This document shows, in pieces, positions 51,611 through 60,325 of a stretch of 64,000 nt of DNA. Made by a program: the position numbers and the translations under genes. The notes beneath the pieces are model-generated. The model was given only the letters and a program-made list of their open reading frames with translations. It was not told the origin of the DNA and did not search any database. Within the stretch, counting starts at the first letter, position 1. Every line of letters begins with the position of its first letter. Origin of the DNA: Actinomadura chibensis NBRC 106107 (lineage in GTDB: Bacteria > Actinomycetota > Actinomycetes > Streptosporangiales > Streptosporangiaceae); contig NZ_BCQP01000030.1 of NCBI RefSeq assembly GCF_001552135.1, forward strand, positions 1 to 64,000. The letters run 5' to 3'.

Positions 51611-52774
51611 TCAGCTGCCGGCGGTTCTGGCGATCAGGCGTGCTCGGGTCCGGTCGGAGCTGGCGATGTCGGCGATGGTGAGGGCCATGGCCAGGCCCGC
51701 GTCGCGGACGAACCGGTCGCCTTCGGGGCCCCCGGCGGCGGCGGCGAAGGCCGCGGTGTGGTTGCCGTCCTCGGGCGGGAGGTCGAAGGAGAGCATGGGG
51801 TGGATCGCGGGGATCCGCAGCGAGACGTTGCCCATGTCGGTCGACCCGAACATCGTGTCCGGGTAGTCGGGAAACGTCCGGCCGACGGCCTTGGCGTTCT
51901 TTTCGAACAACGGGGCCAGGTCGGCATCGTGCCGGAACTCGCGGTAGATGGAGGGCAGCGAGACGTACTCGACGGTGGTGCCGGTGGCGACGGCGCCGGC
52001 GTCGAAGCAGGGCCGGACCCGGTCCCAGATCTGGTCGACCTCGTCGATGGTGTCGCAACGGATCATGCAGTCGACCACCGCGCGGTCAGCGATGACGTTG
52101 ACGGCCGCACCGGCCTCCTTGACGAGGTGGTGGACCCGGACGCCGTCGCGCAACTGCTGCCGCAGGAGGGCGATGGCGGTCTGGGCGACGACGGTCGCGT
52201 CGCCGGCGTTCAACGCGCGCCAGGGGCGGGACGCGTGTCCGCCGCGACCCGTGTAGGTCACCTGCCAGGAGCGGGACGCACGCAGTGTCGGGACGACGAC
52301 GTCCTTGAGCGTCGGATGGACCATCATGGCCGCGTGGGTGTCGTCGAAGACGCCGCGGTTGACCATGATCTCCTTGCCGGTGCCGCTTTCCTCGGCGGGA
52401 GTGCCGAAGACCCGCACGGTGAGGCCGAGTTCGCCGGCGAAGGGGGCCAGGGCCAGGGCCGCGCCCACGGCCGACGCGGCGATGACGTTGTGGCCGCAGC
52501 CGTGGCCTATGCCGGGGAGCGCGTCCATTTCCGCGCAGATGCCTATCGCCAGGTCTCCGGACCCCGCCGACGCCACGAACGCCGTCGGCAGGTCGGCCAC
52601 GCCCTTCTCGACGGTGAACTCTCCGCCGTCCTGGAGCGCCTCGATGATCGACGCCGACGTCTCGTGCTCCTCGAAGGCCAGTTCGGGGTTGGCGTTGATC
52701 CGGTGGGAGAGTTCCAGGACCAAGGGCAGGTTCCGCTCGAACGTGCGCTCGATGCGTTCCTTGGTACCGGTCAT
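51611..52774 (-). CDS. M20-family amidohydrolase/aminoacylase
   Basis: About 387 residues. Metal site features: AEMDALPGIGHGCGHN, VFGTPAEESGTGKE, and the late His in LPPEDGNHTAAF; the dimerisation domain carries YTGRGGHASRPW. Related enzymes cleave N-acyl amino acids, aminobenzoyl-glutamate or indole-amino-acid conjugates. ATG 52774 has GGAAAGGA upstream and overlaps the deacetylase stop (ATGA). It is the last gene of the CapA-like > deacetylase > M20 operon and probably releases an amine or amino acid from the pathway substrate. Confidence 0.9.
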   Translation of the reverse strand: MTGTKERIERTFERNLPLVLELSHRINANPELAFEEHETSASIIEALQDGGEFTVEKGVADLPTAFVASAGSGDLAIGICAEMDALPGIGHGCGHNVIAASAVGAALALAPFAGELGLTVRVFGTPAEESGTGKEIMVNRGVFDDTHAAMMVHPTLKDVVVPTLRASRSWQVTYTGRGGHASRPWRALNAGDATVVAQTAIALLRQQLRDGVRVHHLVKEAGAAVNVIADRAVVDCMIRCDTIDEVDQIWDRVRPCFDAGAVATGTTVEYVSLPSIYREFRHDADLAPLFEKNAKAVGRTFPDYPDTMFGSTDMGNVSLRIPAIHPMLSFDLPPEDGNHTAAFAAAAGGPEGDRFVRDAGLAMALTIADIASSDRTRARLIARTAGS

Positions 52775-53670
52775 CGCGACAGGTCCTTTCCGGTGAGTGC
52801 GTGGGTGGCGACCTGGGCGTGCGTGGCGAACCAGACGCCCTCGTGCGAGGCGATGTGTTCGAGCAGTCGGGTGAGGATCGAGAGCCGTGAGCGGTGCCCG
52901 ATGAAGTGGGGGTGCAGCGTGAGCTGGAAGATCCCGCCCTCGGCGTAGGCGGCGTCGAACTCGTCGCGCCAGATCGACAGCACCCCGCGCGGCGGCGTGT
53001 AGGGCCGCGGCGAGGAGAAGCGGTCCATCATGAAGTACGGCATGTCGTCGCGGATCCACTCGACCGGCAGTTCGACGATGCCGGTGGGCTCACCGTCGGC
53101 CAGGATCTCGTAGCAGTCGTCGTCGGCCATCAGGGACGAGTCGTACGCCAGTCCCAGCTCGCGGATGATGCGCAGCGAGTGGGACGAGAAGTCCCAGGAC
53201 GGCGTGCGGATACCGACCGGGCGGGTCCCGGCGAGACGTTCGAGGGTGTCGGCGGCCCGGAAGGCGAGGTCGCGTTCGGCCGCGGCGGGCAGCAGTGTGT
53301 TGCGTTCGTGGATCCAGCCGTGCAGCGCCACCTCGTGTCCGGCGTCCGCATAGGACCTGGCTTCGCCGTCGTGCAGCAGCGCGGACACGGCGGGCATGAA
53401 GAAGGTCGACGGCGCCTCGAAGCGTTCGAGCAGTTTCAGGATTCGCGGCACGGCGACACGTGCGCCGTACTCACCCTGCGACAGTTTGCCCGGCAGCACC
53501 TCGCCGTCCCGCAGTGCCGGTGTCTCGTGATCGGAGTCGAACGACAGCGCCACGGCGACCTTCGCCTCACCGGGCCAGGACCGTGGTCGCAGCGGGCGTC
53601 CCGCGCGCACGCGCTCGACGTGCCCGCGCCAGGTCGGCTCGTCCCACTCCCAAGGCTGTTCCAGGGTCAC
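52771..53670 (-). CDS. NodB/PuuE-like polysaccharide deacetylase-family hydrolase, copy 1
   Basis: 299 residues of the carbohydrate esterase 4 fold. The metal/catalytic motifs are ALSFDSDHET, ALHGWIHERN (HxxxH) and GIRTPSWDFS; the later TLHPHFIGHR is typical of PuuE-like members, which act on cyclic amides such as allantoin rather than on sugars. The second copy at 55760 shares most of these segments, so a gene duplication or paired pathway steps are likely. Its start overlaps the CapA-like stop (ATGA). The likely reaction is hydrolysis of a cyclic imide or amide (inference). Confidence 0.88.
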   Translation of the reverse strand: MTLEQPWEWDEPTWRGHVERVRAGRPLRPRSWPGEAKVAVALSFDSDHETPALRDGEVLPGKLSQGEYGARVAVPRILKLLERFEAPSTFFMPAVSALLHDGEARSYADAGHEVALHGWIHERNTLLPAAAERDLAFRAADTLERLAGTRPVGIRTPSWDFSSHSLRIIRELGLAYDSSLMADDDCYEILADGEPTGIVELPVEWIRDDMPYFMMDRFSSPRPYTPPRGVLSIWRDEFDAAYAEGGIFQLTLHPHFIGHRSRLSILTRLLEHIASHEGVWFATHAQVATHALTGKDLSR

Positions 53671-54566
53671 GTCGCCCTCCGGTCGTTGTTCACGACGCCC
53701 TCCTCATCGACCGTGAGGGACGGATCCAGCTCCCTCGACGCCTTCGCGAACCGGGCGAGGATCGAGGCCGCCACCTCGGGCCGGGGCATGATCGGGTAGA
53801 ACTCGACCGGGTGCAGGCAGTGCGGGTGGTGCCCGATCACGAGGTCCGCGCCCGCGTCGATCAGGCGCAGCGCCAACGGCCGCTGGTATTGCGCGAGCGG
53901 TCCCTGCGCTTCCGGCAGGTAGCAGAACGGCACGCCCCAGTGCAGTGCCACCGCGACGAGGTCGTTGTCCCGCTTGGCTTCGCCGATCAGGGTCTCGGCC
54001 AGGCGGACGTCCGGCTCGTGCGCGCCCGAACGCACGAAGGGCGGCGTGCCCGGGGTCTCGTCCAGGAACCCGCTGTCGAACTCGAAGGTCTGGCGGACCC
54101 GGATGGCGCCGATGCCGGGCCGGTCGGCGGTCGCGTTGAAGCCCAGCGGCAGGGCGGAGCAGAAGCTGAAGAACGCCAGGCTTCGCCCGCCGGCGGTGAC
54201 CACGCGGGGCCGGGTCGCCTCGGAGGCCGACTCGCCGAACCCGGCGTGCCGGACGCCGGCGTCGTCCAGCGCCCGGACGGTGTCGCGCATGCCCTCGGCG
54301 CCGTAGTCCAGCGCGTGGTTCGTGGCCAGGGACACGAGGTCGAAGCCGAACGCCGCGAGCTCCCTCGCGCCCGAGGCCGGAGCGCGCATCGCGACCAGTT
54401 TCTCGGCGCGCCGCCCGGATTCGGTGAACGGCGCCTCCAGGTTCCCGATGGTCACGTCGCCGCCCCGGAGCAGTCCGAAGGCGGAGTCGCCCGGGCCGGC
54501 GGGGTCCACGACCGGGCGCCGGGGCCATCCCGCGGCGACGACGTCTCCCACGATGGTCAGATCCAT
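53667..54566 (-). CDS. CapA-family metallophosphoesterase-like protein
   Basis: About 299 residues. LTIVGDVV, TIGNLEAPFTESG, DLVSLATNHALDYG, VALHWGVPFCYLP and DLVIGHHPHCLHPVEFY are the conserved CapA (poly-gamma-glutamate capsule) segments that build a dinuclear metal site. CapA homologues occur outside capsule clusters with unknown hydrolase roles, as here within a catabolic operon. ATG 54566 heads the operon CapA > deacetylase > M20; a CATAAT-like -10 and a GTATTGCGATAC near-palindrome at 54579-54590 lie just upstream. Confidence 0.85.
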   Translation of the reverse strand: MDLTIVGDVVAAGWPRRPVVDPAGPGDSAFGLLRGGDVTIGNLEAPFTESGRRAEKLVAMRAPASGARELAAFGFDLVSLATNHALDYGAEGMRDTVRALDDAGVRHAGFGESASEATRPRVVTAGGRSLAFFSFCSALPLGFNATADRPGIGAIRVRQTFEFDSGFLDETPGTPPFVRSGAHEPDVRLAETLIGEAKRDNDLVAVALHWGVPFCYLPEAQGPLAQYQRPLALRLIDAGADLVIGHHPHCLHPVEFYPIMPRPEVAASILARFAKASRELDPSLTVDEEGVVNNDRRAT

Positions 54567-54678
54567 GCGCACCGTTCCGTATTGCGATACATTATGCCGC
54601 AGAGTAGCACGGCAGCGGGCGAGGTCAAGCGTGCCGCCAGTAGAGACGGCAGTGCGCGCGTTGGTACGCTCAGTCCAC

Positions 54679-55491
54679 ATGCACATGGCAGAGGGCGACG
54701 GCGACAGCGGACAGGGCAGGCCGGGCAGCAGTGTCCGGTCGATGAACAGCGTGCTCAGCACCCTGCGCGTCTTCGAGGAGGTCGCCCTCCGGCAGCCCAT
54801 CGGCGTTTCGGAGTTGGCCCGCGTGACGGAGATCCCGAAGAGCTCCGTCCAGCGATGCCTGGTGACACTCAGGCAGGCGGGCTGGCTGAGGGTCGTGGAC
54901 CCTGAGCACGCGCGGTGGGGCGTGACGATGAAGGCGCTGACGCTCGGTTTGCGCAGCGCGGGGGAGCAGGACCTCCGCGAACTGGCGGGGCCCGCGATGA
55001 AACGCCTCGCGGCGGAGACGGACGAGACCGTTCTCCTCGGCGTGCGCGACGGCGACGAGTACGCCATCGTCGCCCGGGAGGACACCACGCAGGTCGTGCG
55101 CGTGCATCAGGAGATCGGCGCGCGCGTCCCGCTGCGCGCCACGTCGGCCGGTGTGGCGATCATGGCGCGCCTCTCCGACGCCGAGGTGGACGAACTCCTG
55201 CGGCACGAGCTCACGGAGTTCGCGCGACACCCCGTGCCGGACTCCGGTGCACTCCGGGAGGAGATCGCGGAGACCGCGGAGCGTGGATACGCGCTCCACG
55301 GCTCGTCGTCGTGGTATCGACCGCACGTGGCCTCCATCGGCGCGGCCATCACGAACGCGGCCGGGTATCCGATCGCGGCACTCACGCTCTCCGTGCCAGA
55401 GATGCGATATGACCGGTCCAAGGAGAAGGCGTGGGCGCCGCTGGTGATGGCGGCGGCGGACGAGATCAGCCGGCTGCTCTCCTCCGGCTGA
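54679..55491 (+). CDS. IclR-family regulator
   Basis: About 270 residues. The N-terminal winged helix includes SVLSTLRVFEEVALRQPIGV then SELARVTEIPKSSVQRCLVT; the effector domain has LAGPAMKRLAAETDETVLLGVRDGDEY and ERGYALHGSSSWYRPHVASIGAAI. IclR proteins sense pathway aromatics or acids. ATG 54679 or 54685; TACGCT eight bases upstream and no ribosome site suggest a leaderless mRNA. Divergent from the CapA operon, its likely target together with itself. Confidence 0.9.
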   Translation: MHMAEGDGDSGQGRPGSSVRSMNSVLSTLRVFEEVALRQPIGVSELARVTEIPKSSVQRCLVTLRQAGWLRVVDPEHARWGVTMKALTLGLRSAGEQDLRELAGPAMKRLAAETDETVLLGVRDGDEYAIVAREDTTQVVRVHQEIGARVPLRATSAGVAIMARLSDAEVDELLRHELTEFARHPVPDSGALREEIAETAERGYALHGSSSWYRPHVASIGAAITNAAGYPIAALTLSVPEMRYDRSKEKAWAPLVMAAADEISRLLSSG

Positions 55492-55759
55492 CCCGTCCGT
55501 CCCCGGCCATCGCTCCGGCGGGCGACCCGGCCACGCCCTCGGGCTCCTCGACGATGAAGGCGGTGCCTTCCCCAGGTCGACGAGCACGGTCCGGTAGCGG
55601 TCGCGGCTCCGTCATCGAGCATCCGGCGTCGCGGTGCGCTGGCCCGCGCCCTCGTTGTGCCACAAAGTGATACGGCGTACCCTAATCTGGCACATCGCTT
55701 TCCCGTCGCCTTGACCTGGGCAATGGCCTCGAAGGAGTGCCGGAATGCCGGCGAACTCG

Positions 55760-56686
55760 TCAGTCGCCCGTGTCCCCGCGGGCGCTGCGCCACACATGGT
55801 CGGCGAGCTCCCCATGCGTCGCGAACCACACGCCGTCGTGCGCCCGGATGTGCTCGACGAGCCCGCGCAACGCGTGCATCCGCGACCGGTGCCCGACGAT
55901 GTGCGGATGGCAGACCAGCTGGAAGACCGCCCCGTCGGCATAGGCCGAGTCGAATTCGTCCTTCATGATCTCGGCCCAGGCGCGGGGCGGGGTGTAGGGC
56001 CGGTAGGGGCCGTAGCGCGTCATCGTGAAGTAGGGCGCGTCGTCGCGGATCCACTCCATGGGCACCTCGACGATCCCCGTCGGCCGCCCGTCCGAGAGGA
56101 TCTCGTACGGCATGTCGTCGGCCATGAGGGACGAGTCGTACCTGAACCCGAGGTCCCGCAGGATCTCCAGGGTCGAGTCGGAGAAGTCGGCGCTCGGCGT
56201 CCTGATCCCGGTCGGCCGCCGCCCGGCGAGGTCCTCCAGGGTGTCCAGGCTGCGGCGCGTGAGATCGAACTCGTCCTTCGCCTCCAGCAGTGCGTTCCGC
56301 TCGTGGATCCAGCCGTGCGCACCGATCTCGTGGCCCGCCGCGGCATAGTCCTTGACCTCCCGCGGGTGCAACAGCGCGGACACCGCGGGGATGAAGAACG
56401 TGGCCGGGATCCCGGACTCGTCGAGAAGCCGGAGGATCCGGCGGGCTCCCACGCGCGCCCCGAACTCACCCCTGCCCATCGCGCCGGGCGAGGTCTCCCC
56501 GTCGCGGAGCGAGATCGTCTCGTGGTCCGGGTCGAATGAGAGCGCCACGGCCATCCGGGCGCCGCCCGGCCACCCCGGCGGCGTCAGGTCGCGTCCCGCT
56601 CGTACCGCCCCGGCGTACCTCCGCCACGTGGCCTCGCTCCATTGCCACGGCTCCCGCTCGTCCGGTGTTTCCGCCGCTGGAGTCAT
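55760..56686 (-). CDS. NodB/PuuE-like deacetylase-family hydrolase, copy 2
   Basis: About 308 residues, clearly paralogous to the 52771 gene: ALSFDPDHET, GAHGWIHERN, GIRTPSADFS, CHPHIVGHRSRM. The N-terminal WQWSEATWRRYAGAVRAG matches WEWDEPTWRGHVERVRAG of copy 1. ATG 56686 overlaps the transporter stop by one base (TGATG), so transporter and hydrolase are co-translated, suggesting that the imported compound is its substrate. Metal-dependent hydrolysis of a cyclic amide is the best guess. Confidence 0.88.
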   Translation of the reverse strand: MTPAAETPDEREPWQWSEATWRRYAGAVRAGRDLTPPGWPGGARMAVALSFDPDHETISLRDGETSPGAMGRGEFGARVGARRILRLLDESGIPATFFIPAVSALLHPREVKDYAAAGHEIGAHGWIHERNALLEAKDEFDLTRRSLDTLEDLAGRRPTGIRTPSADFSDSTLEILRDLGFRYDSSLMADDMPYEILSDGRPTGIVEVPMEWIRDDAPYFTMTRYGPYRPYTPPRAWAEIMKDEFDSAYADGAVFQLVCHPHIVGHRSRMHALRGLVEHIRAHDGVWFATHGELADHVWRSARGDTGD

Positions 56687-57999
56687 CAGTCGAGTGCTCC
56701 CTTCCTGGCGCCGTCGGGCATCGTCATGATCGTGGCCATGCCGACCATCGCCGAGACGACGACGTAGATCCAGATCTCGTCCTGGCGCCCGATGCTGGCC
56801 AGCCAGGTGGTGAAGTACGGTGCGGTGCCACCGAAGACGGCGACGGCCGTCGCGTAGGGAAGCCCCGTCCCGGTCGTGCGCACCGAGGTCGGGAACAGTT
56901 CGGCGTAGATGGCGGCCACGTTCGCCGAGTTGCCCACGAGCAGGACCACCCCGGCGAGTTCGATCAGGAGCAGCGTCCAGAAGCCGCCGTCGTCGAGCAG
57001 GCGGTACGCGGGCCACGAGAACAGCGCGAAACCGACCAGGAAGGACATGAACGTGGAACGCCTCCCGAAGCGGTCGGACAGCATGCCGCCGAAGGGCAGC
57101 AGCAGCATGAACGCGATGACCGCGATCGTGTTCGCGAGAAGTGCCCTGTCCAGGTCAAGGCCGGCCGTCGTGCTGGCGTAGCCGGGCATGCCGACGACCC
57201 ACAGGTAGTAGATGATCGTTCCGGGGACCGTGATTCCGACGACGCGGAGCATGCTCGTCTTATGGGCGGCGAACAGCGTCCGCACCGGCTTGTGCGCCTT
57301 GCCGGACACTTCCGCGTCGTCGAAGTGCCGGGTCTCTCGCGTGCGGGTGCGCAACCACAGGACGCCCAGCCCCATGGCCGCGGAGACGGCGAATGCGATC
57401 CGCCAGCCGAAGCTCTCCGCCTGCTGGTCGTCCAGGACCGAGGTCACGACGAGCGCCAGCAGCGAGGCGAGCAGGATGCCGCCCGCCGTCGACACCTGCT
57501 GGAACGATCCCGCGAAGGCCCGTCTCCCCGGTGCCGCGCTCTCGACGATGTACGACACCGAGCTGGGCCATTCCCCGCCGGCGGAGAACGCCTGCACGAG
57601 CCTGGCCGTCAGCAGCACCAGTGGCGCGAAGACGCCGATCTGCCCGTAGGTCGGGCACACCGCGATGGCGAGACCCCCTGCGGACATCATGCTCACCGTC
57701 AGCACCAGGGCCTTCTTGCGGCCGTACCGGTCGGCATAGGCGCCGAGGACGGCGCCGCCGATCGGGCGCATCAGGAAGCCCACGGCGAAGATCGCCAGAG
57801 TGGACAGGAAGGCGGTGACGGGATCGCCGCTGGGGAAGAACCGGCCCGCGAAGACCGGAGCCAGGGAGGCGTAGATCCCCCAGTCCAGGTACTCGATCGC
57901 GTTCCCGAGCGCCCCGGCGAAGATCGCCTTTTTCTCTTCGCCGCTCGTCCCGGCCGGTGGTGCGCCTTCGGCCACGGCGAAGGCCTCCTCTGCGGACAT
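56686..57999 (-). CDS. MFS transporter of the metabolite:H+ symporter (MHS) family
   Basis: 437 residues, twelve predicted membrane spans. Family markers: GNAIEYLDWGIYASLAPVF, FLMRPIGGAVLGAYADRYGR (loop 2-3), LVQAFSAGGEWPSSVSYIVE and SDRFGRRSTF in loop 8-9. MHS carriers import organic acids, aromatic acids or betaines with protons. ATG 57999 follows AAAGGAG. The gene and the downstream deacetylase form an operon divergent from the old-yellow-enzyme; a GntR-type site lies between them at 58102-58120. Confidence 0.9.
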   Translation of the reverse strand: MSAEEAFAVAEGAPPAGTSGEEKKAIFAGALGNAIEYLDWGIYASLAPVFAGRFFPSGDPVTAFLSTLAIFAVGFLMRPIGGAVLGAYADRYGRKKALVLTVSMMSAGGLAIAVCPTYGQIGVFAPLVLLTARLVQAFSAGGEWPSSVSYIVESAAPGRRAFAGSFQQVSTAGGILLASLLALVVTSVLDDQQAESFGWRIAFAVSAAMGLGVLWLRTRTRETRHFDDAEVSGKAHKPVRTLFAAHKTSMLRVVGITVPGTIIYYLWVVGMPGYASTTAGLDLDRALLANTIAVIAFMLLLPFGGMLSDRFGRRSTFMSFLVGFALFSWPAYRLLDDGGFWTLLLIELAGVVLLVGNSANVAAIYAELFPTSVRTTGTGLPYATAVAVFGGTAPYFTTWLASIGRQDEIWIYVVVSAMVGMATIMTMPDGARKGALD

Positions 58000-58101
58000 G
58001 GCTCTCCTTTGGATCGGACGGAGGACGGAGGTAAGGAGGCTCCGCGCACCCGGACGACTGTGGCCGGCGCGGTGGGGGTGACCGCCGCCTCGCAGACCGT
58101 A

Positions 58102-58120
58102 GTATCGTATTATGGTAATC
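58102..58120. promoter_or_regulatory. putative GntR operator 1 (TATTATGGTAAT)
   Basis: Contains TATTATGGTAAT, which matches TATCATGGTAAT upstream of the GntR gene in 11 of 12 bases. Lies in the divergent promoter of the transporter and the old-yellow-enzyme. Confidence 0.6.
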
Positions 58121-58180
58121 TCGCGTCAAGGTTTGGCCGATTCCGCCGGCCGCGATGGTGTGAGGAAGTGAAGTTCAGCC

Positions 58181-59269
58181 GTGCCCAGCGCAGAGTTCAC
58201 CGGCCCGGAGATGACCCCGCTTCGACTCCGGGAGGTAACGGTCCCCAACCGGGTGTGGATGTCGCCCATGGCCCAGTACGCCGCGGGAACCGACGGGAAG
58301 CCGACTGATTGGCACCTCGTGCACTACGGAGCGCGCGCGGTCGGCGGAGTGGGCCTGGTCATGGTCGAGTCCGCGGCGGTCGGGCCGCTGCACCGGACCA
58401 CCTCGGCGGACCTCGGGATCTGGAACGAGGACCAGGCCGCCGCGCACCGCCGGTTGACCGCGTTCATAGCCGGGCAGGGCGCGGTTCCCGCGATCCAGTT
58501 GCTGGCGGCGGGCAGGAAGGGGTCACACCAGGTCCCCTGGGAAGGGGAGGGGCAGAACGGCCCGGTGCGCGTGGCGGACGGCGGCTGGGATCTGATCGCG
58601 CCGTCGCCGATCCCCTTCGGTGACCTGGCCGTCCCCCGGGAAGCCGACCAGGCGGACATGGACGAGGTCGTCGAGGCGTTCGCCCAGGCGGCCCGCATGG
58701 CCCACCTGGCGGGCTACCAGCTCGTGGAGATCCACGCCGCGCACGGCTACATCCTGCACCAGTTCCTGTCACCGCTCGCCAACCACCGGGTGGACGAGTA
58801 CGGCGGATGCCCGCAGAACCGGATGCGTCTTCCCCTGCGGGTGGCCCGCGCCGTCCGCGACGCCTTTCCAGCGGACAAACCCGTCTCCGTGCGCATCACC
58901 GCCACCGACTGGGCCGCGGGCGGCATCTCCATCGACGAGGCGGCGCTGTTCGCCAAGGAGCTGGCGGCCGTGGGCGTCGACCTCCTCGACGTCACGTCCG
59001 GCGTGCTGGTGCGCGACCTGGAGGCGCGGCCGCCGGTCAAGGACGGGGTGAACGTCGCGTTCGCGGCAGCGCTCAAGAAGGCATCGGGGCTCGTGGTCGC
59101 CCCGGTCGGCCAGATCGGCGACCTCTCGCTGGCCGGCGAGGTCGTCGGCGGCGGCCAGGCGGACGCCGTGCTGGTCGGACGTGCGCTGCTCCGCGACCCG
59201 TACTTCGCCTTGCGCAACCGTCCCGGGGACAGGACGGCCTGGCCGAAGCAGTACCACCGCGCGTTGTGA
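58181..59269 (+). CDS. old-yellow-enzyme family NADH:flavin oxidoreductase (YqjM-like)
   Basis: 362 residues. TIM-barrel FMN enzyme with PNRVWMSPMAQY, DLGIWNEDQAAAHRRL, EIHAAHGYILHQFLSPLANH, RVDEYGG and DAVLVGRALLRDPY. The position of the Cys found in YqjM-type enzymes (PMCxY) is Ala, and QLAHAGRK reads QLLAAGRK, so redox tuning or substrate differs from classical ene-reductases. GTG 58181 with a weak GAAG site. Transcribed with the alpha/beta hydrolase 37 bp downstream; probably reduces or demethylates an unsaturated pathway intermediate. Confidence 0.9.
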   Translation: MPSAEFTGPEMTPLRLREVTVPNRVWMSPMAQYAAGTDGKPTDWHLVHYGARAVGGVGLVMVESAAVGPLHRTTSADLGIWNEDQAAAHRRLTAFIAGQGAVPAIQLLAAGRKGSHQVPWEGEGQNGPVRVADGGWDLIAPSPIPFGDLAVPREADQADMDEVVEAFAQAARMAHLAGYQLVEIHAAHGYILHQFLSPLANHRVDEYGGCPQNRMRLPLRVARAVRDAFPADKPVSVRITATDWAAGGISIDEAALFAKELAAVGVDLLDVTSGVLVRDLEARPPVKDGVNVAFAAALKKASGLVVAPVGQIGDLSLAGEVVGGGQADAVLVGRALLRDPYFALRNRPGDRTAWPKQYHRAL

Positions 59270-59306
59270 GCCGGATCCACGGCCGGAAGGAAAGAGGAGA
59301 CCTGGG

Positions 59307-60098
59307 ATGACGATGACCACGAGGGCCGCCGCCGTGCGGCGCCCGAACGACACGACGATCCACTACACGGTCAGCGGTTCGGGCGACGGGCCCACGCTGG
59401 CCCTCGTCCACGGCTGGGGCTGCGACCGTACCGACTTCGACGCGATCACCGGCTTCCTGCCCGAGCACTACCGCGTTCTCGCGATCGATCTCGCCGAACA
59501 CGGCGAGTCCCGGTCCGCGCGGGACGTCTGGACAATGGAGGAGTTCGCCCGCGACGTGGCGGCCGTGTTGGAGGCCGAGTCGGTGGGCTCCTGCGTCGTG
59601 GTCGGGCACTCCCTCGGCGGGGCGGTGGCCGTGGAGACCGGGCGGATCCTCCCCGGCGTGGTCTCGCACGTGGTCGCGCTCGACGCCCTGCACTACCTGT
59701 CCCTGTTCCCCGCCCAGGACGAAGACCAGGCCGAGGCGGTGCTGCGGCCGTTCCACGAGGACTTCGCCTCCGCCATGCGGGGCATGGTCGAGGCCGGGTC
59801 GCCGGAAGGCACCGACCCCGCGTTGAACGACATGTACTTCGCCAAGATGGTCGCCGTGCGGCAGCCGGCCGGCCTGCGGTGCCTCGAAGGGCTGGTGCGC
59901 TGGGACATGGACGCCGCGCTACGCGAGGTCAAGCAGCCGATCACGCTGTTCGCGGTGCGCTCGATCATCACGCGGGAGGCCATCGACCGCTACCGCGACC
60001 GCATCCGGATCGTGCCCGTCGACCTGGGAAGCCACCACTTCCACGTCGAGTCGCCCGAGGCCACGGCCATGCTGCTCACCGATCTGACGTCCGCCTAG
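59307..60098 (+). CDS. alpha/beta hydrolase
   Basis: 263 residues. LALVHGWGCDRTDFDAI is the oxyanion-hole region, VVGHSLGGAVAVE holds the nucleophile Ser, and SHHFHVESPEATAMLL the catalytic His. ATG 59307 follows AAAGAGGAG. In this operon with the old-yellow-enzyme it may open a ring ketone or ester made upstream, as C-C or ester hydrolases do in aromatic degradation; the substrate is unknown. Confidence 0.88.
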   Translation: MTMTTRAAAVRRPNDTTIHYTVSGSGDGPTLALVHGWGCDRTDFDAITGFLPEHYRVLAIDLAEHGESRSARDVWTMEEFARDVAAVLEAESVGSCVVVGHSLGGAVAVETGRILPGVVSHVVALDALHYLSLFPAQDEDQAEAVLRPFHEDFASAMRGMVEAGSPEGTDPALNDMYFAKMVAVRQPAGLRCLEGLVRWDMDAALREVKQPITLFAVRSIITREAIDRYRDRIRIVPVDLGSHHFHVESPEATAMLLTDLTSA

Positions 60099-60123
60099 CA
60101 CGCAACACCCGCAGCGAGCACCC

Positions 60124-60223
60124 CGACCGCCCGGCTGGCCCGTCGACCGCCCGACCAGCACGCCGACCGCCCGGCGAGCATGTCGACCGCCCGGCGAGCA
60201 TGTCGGCCGCCCGGACGGCGTGT
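60124..60223. repeat. tandem repeat, five units of 20 bp
   Basis: Units begin CGACCGCCCG; the third and fourth are identical (CGACCGCCCGGCGAGCATGT), the others differ at a few bases. It lies between the alpha/beta hydrolase and the GntR gene ends, outside any gene. Confidence 0.85.
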
Positions 60224-60325
60224 GATGTCCGACCGACACGTGGCGTCCGGTCAGGGGGCGGGCGGTGCTCGGTCAGGGATGCGGGGGGAGGGCTCTGGGC
60301 TCAGGGGATCGGAGGGCCTTCCCGA

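Noticed and set aside
55492..55759. Possible small minus-strand gene between IclR and deacetylase 2
   Set aside because: Only broken frames with no recognisable domain; a GTGCCA...TGGCAC pair (55657-55693) is the only notable element and its target is unclear.
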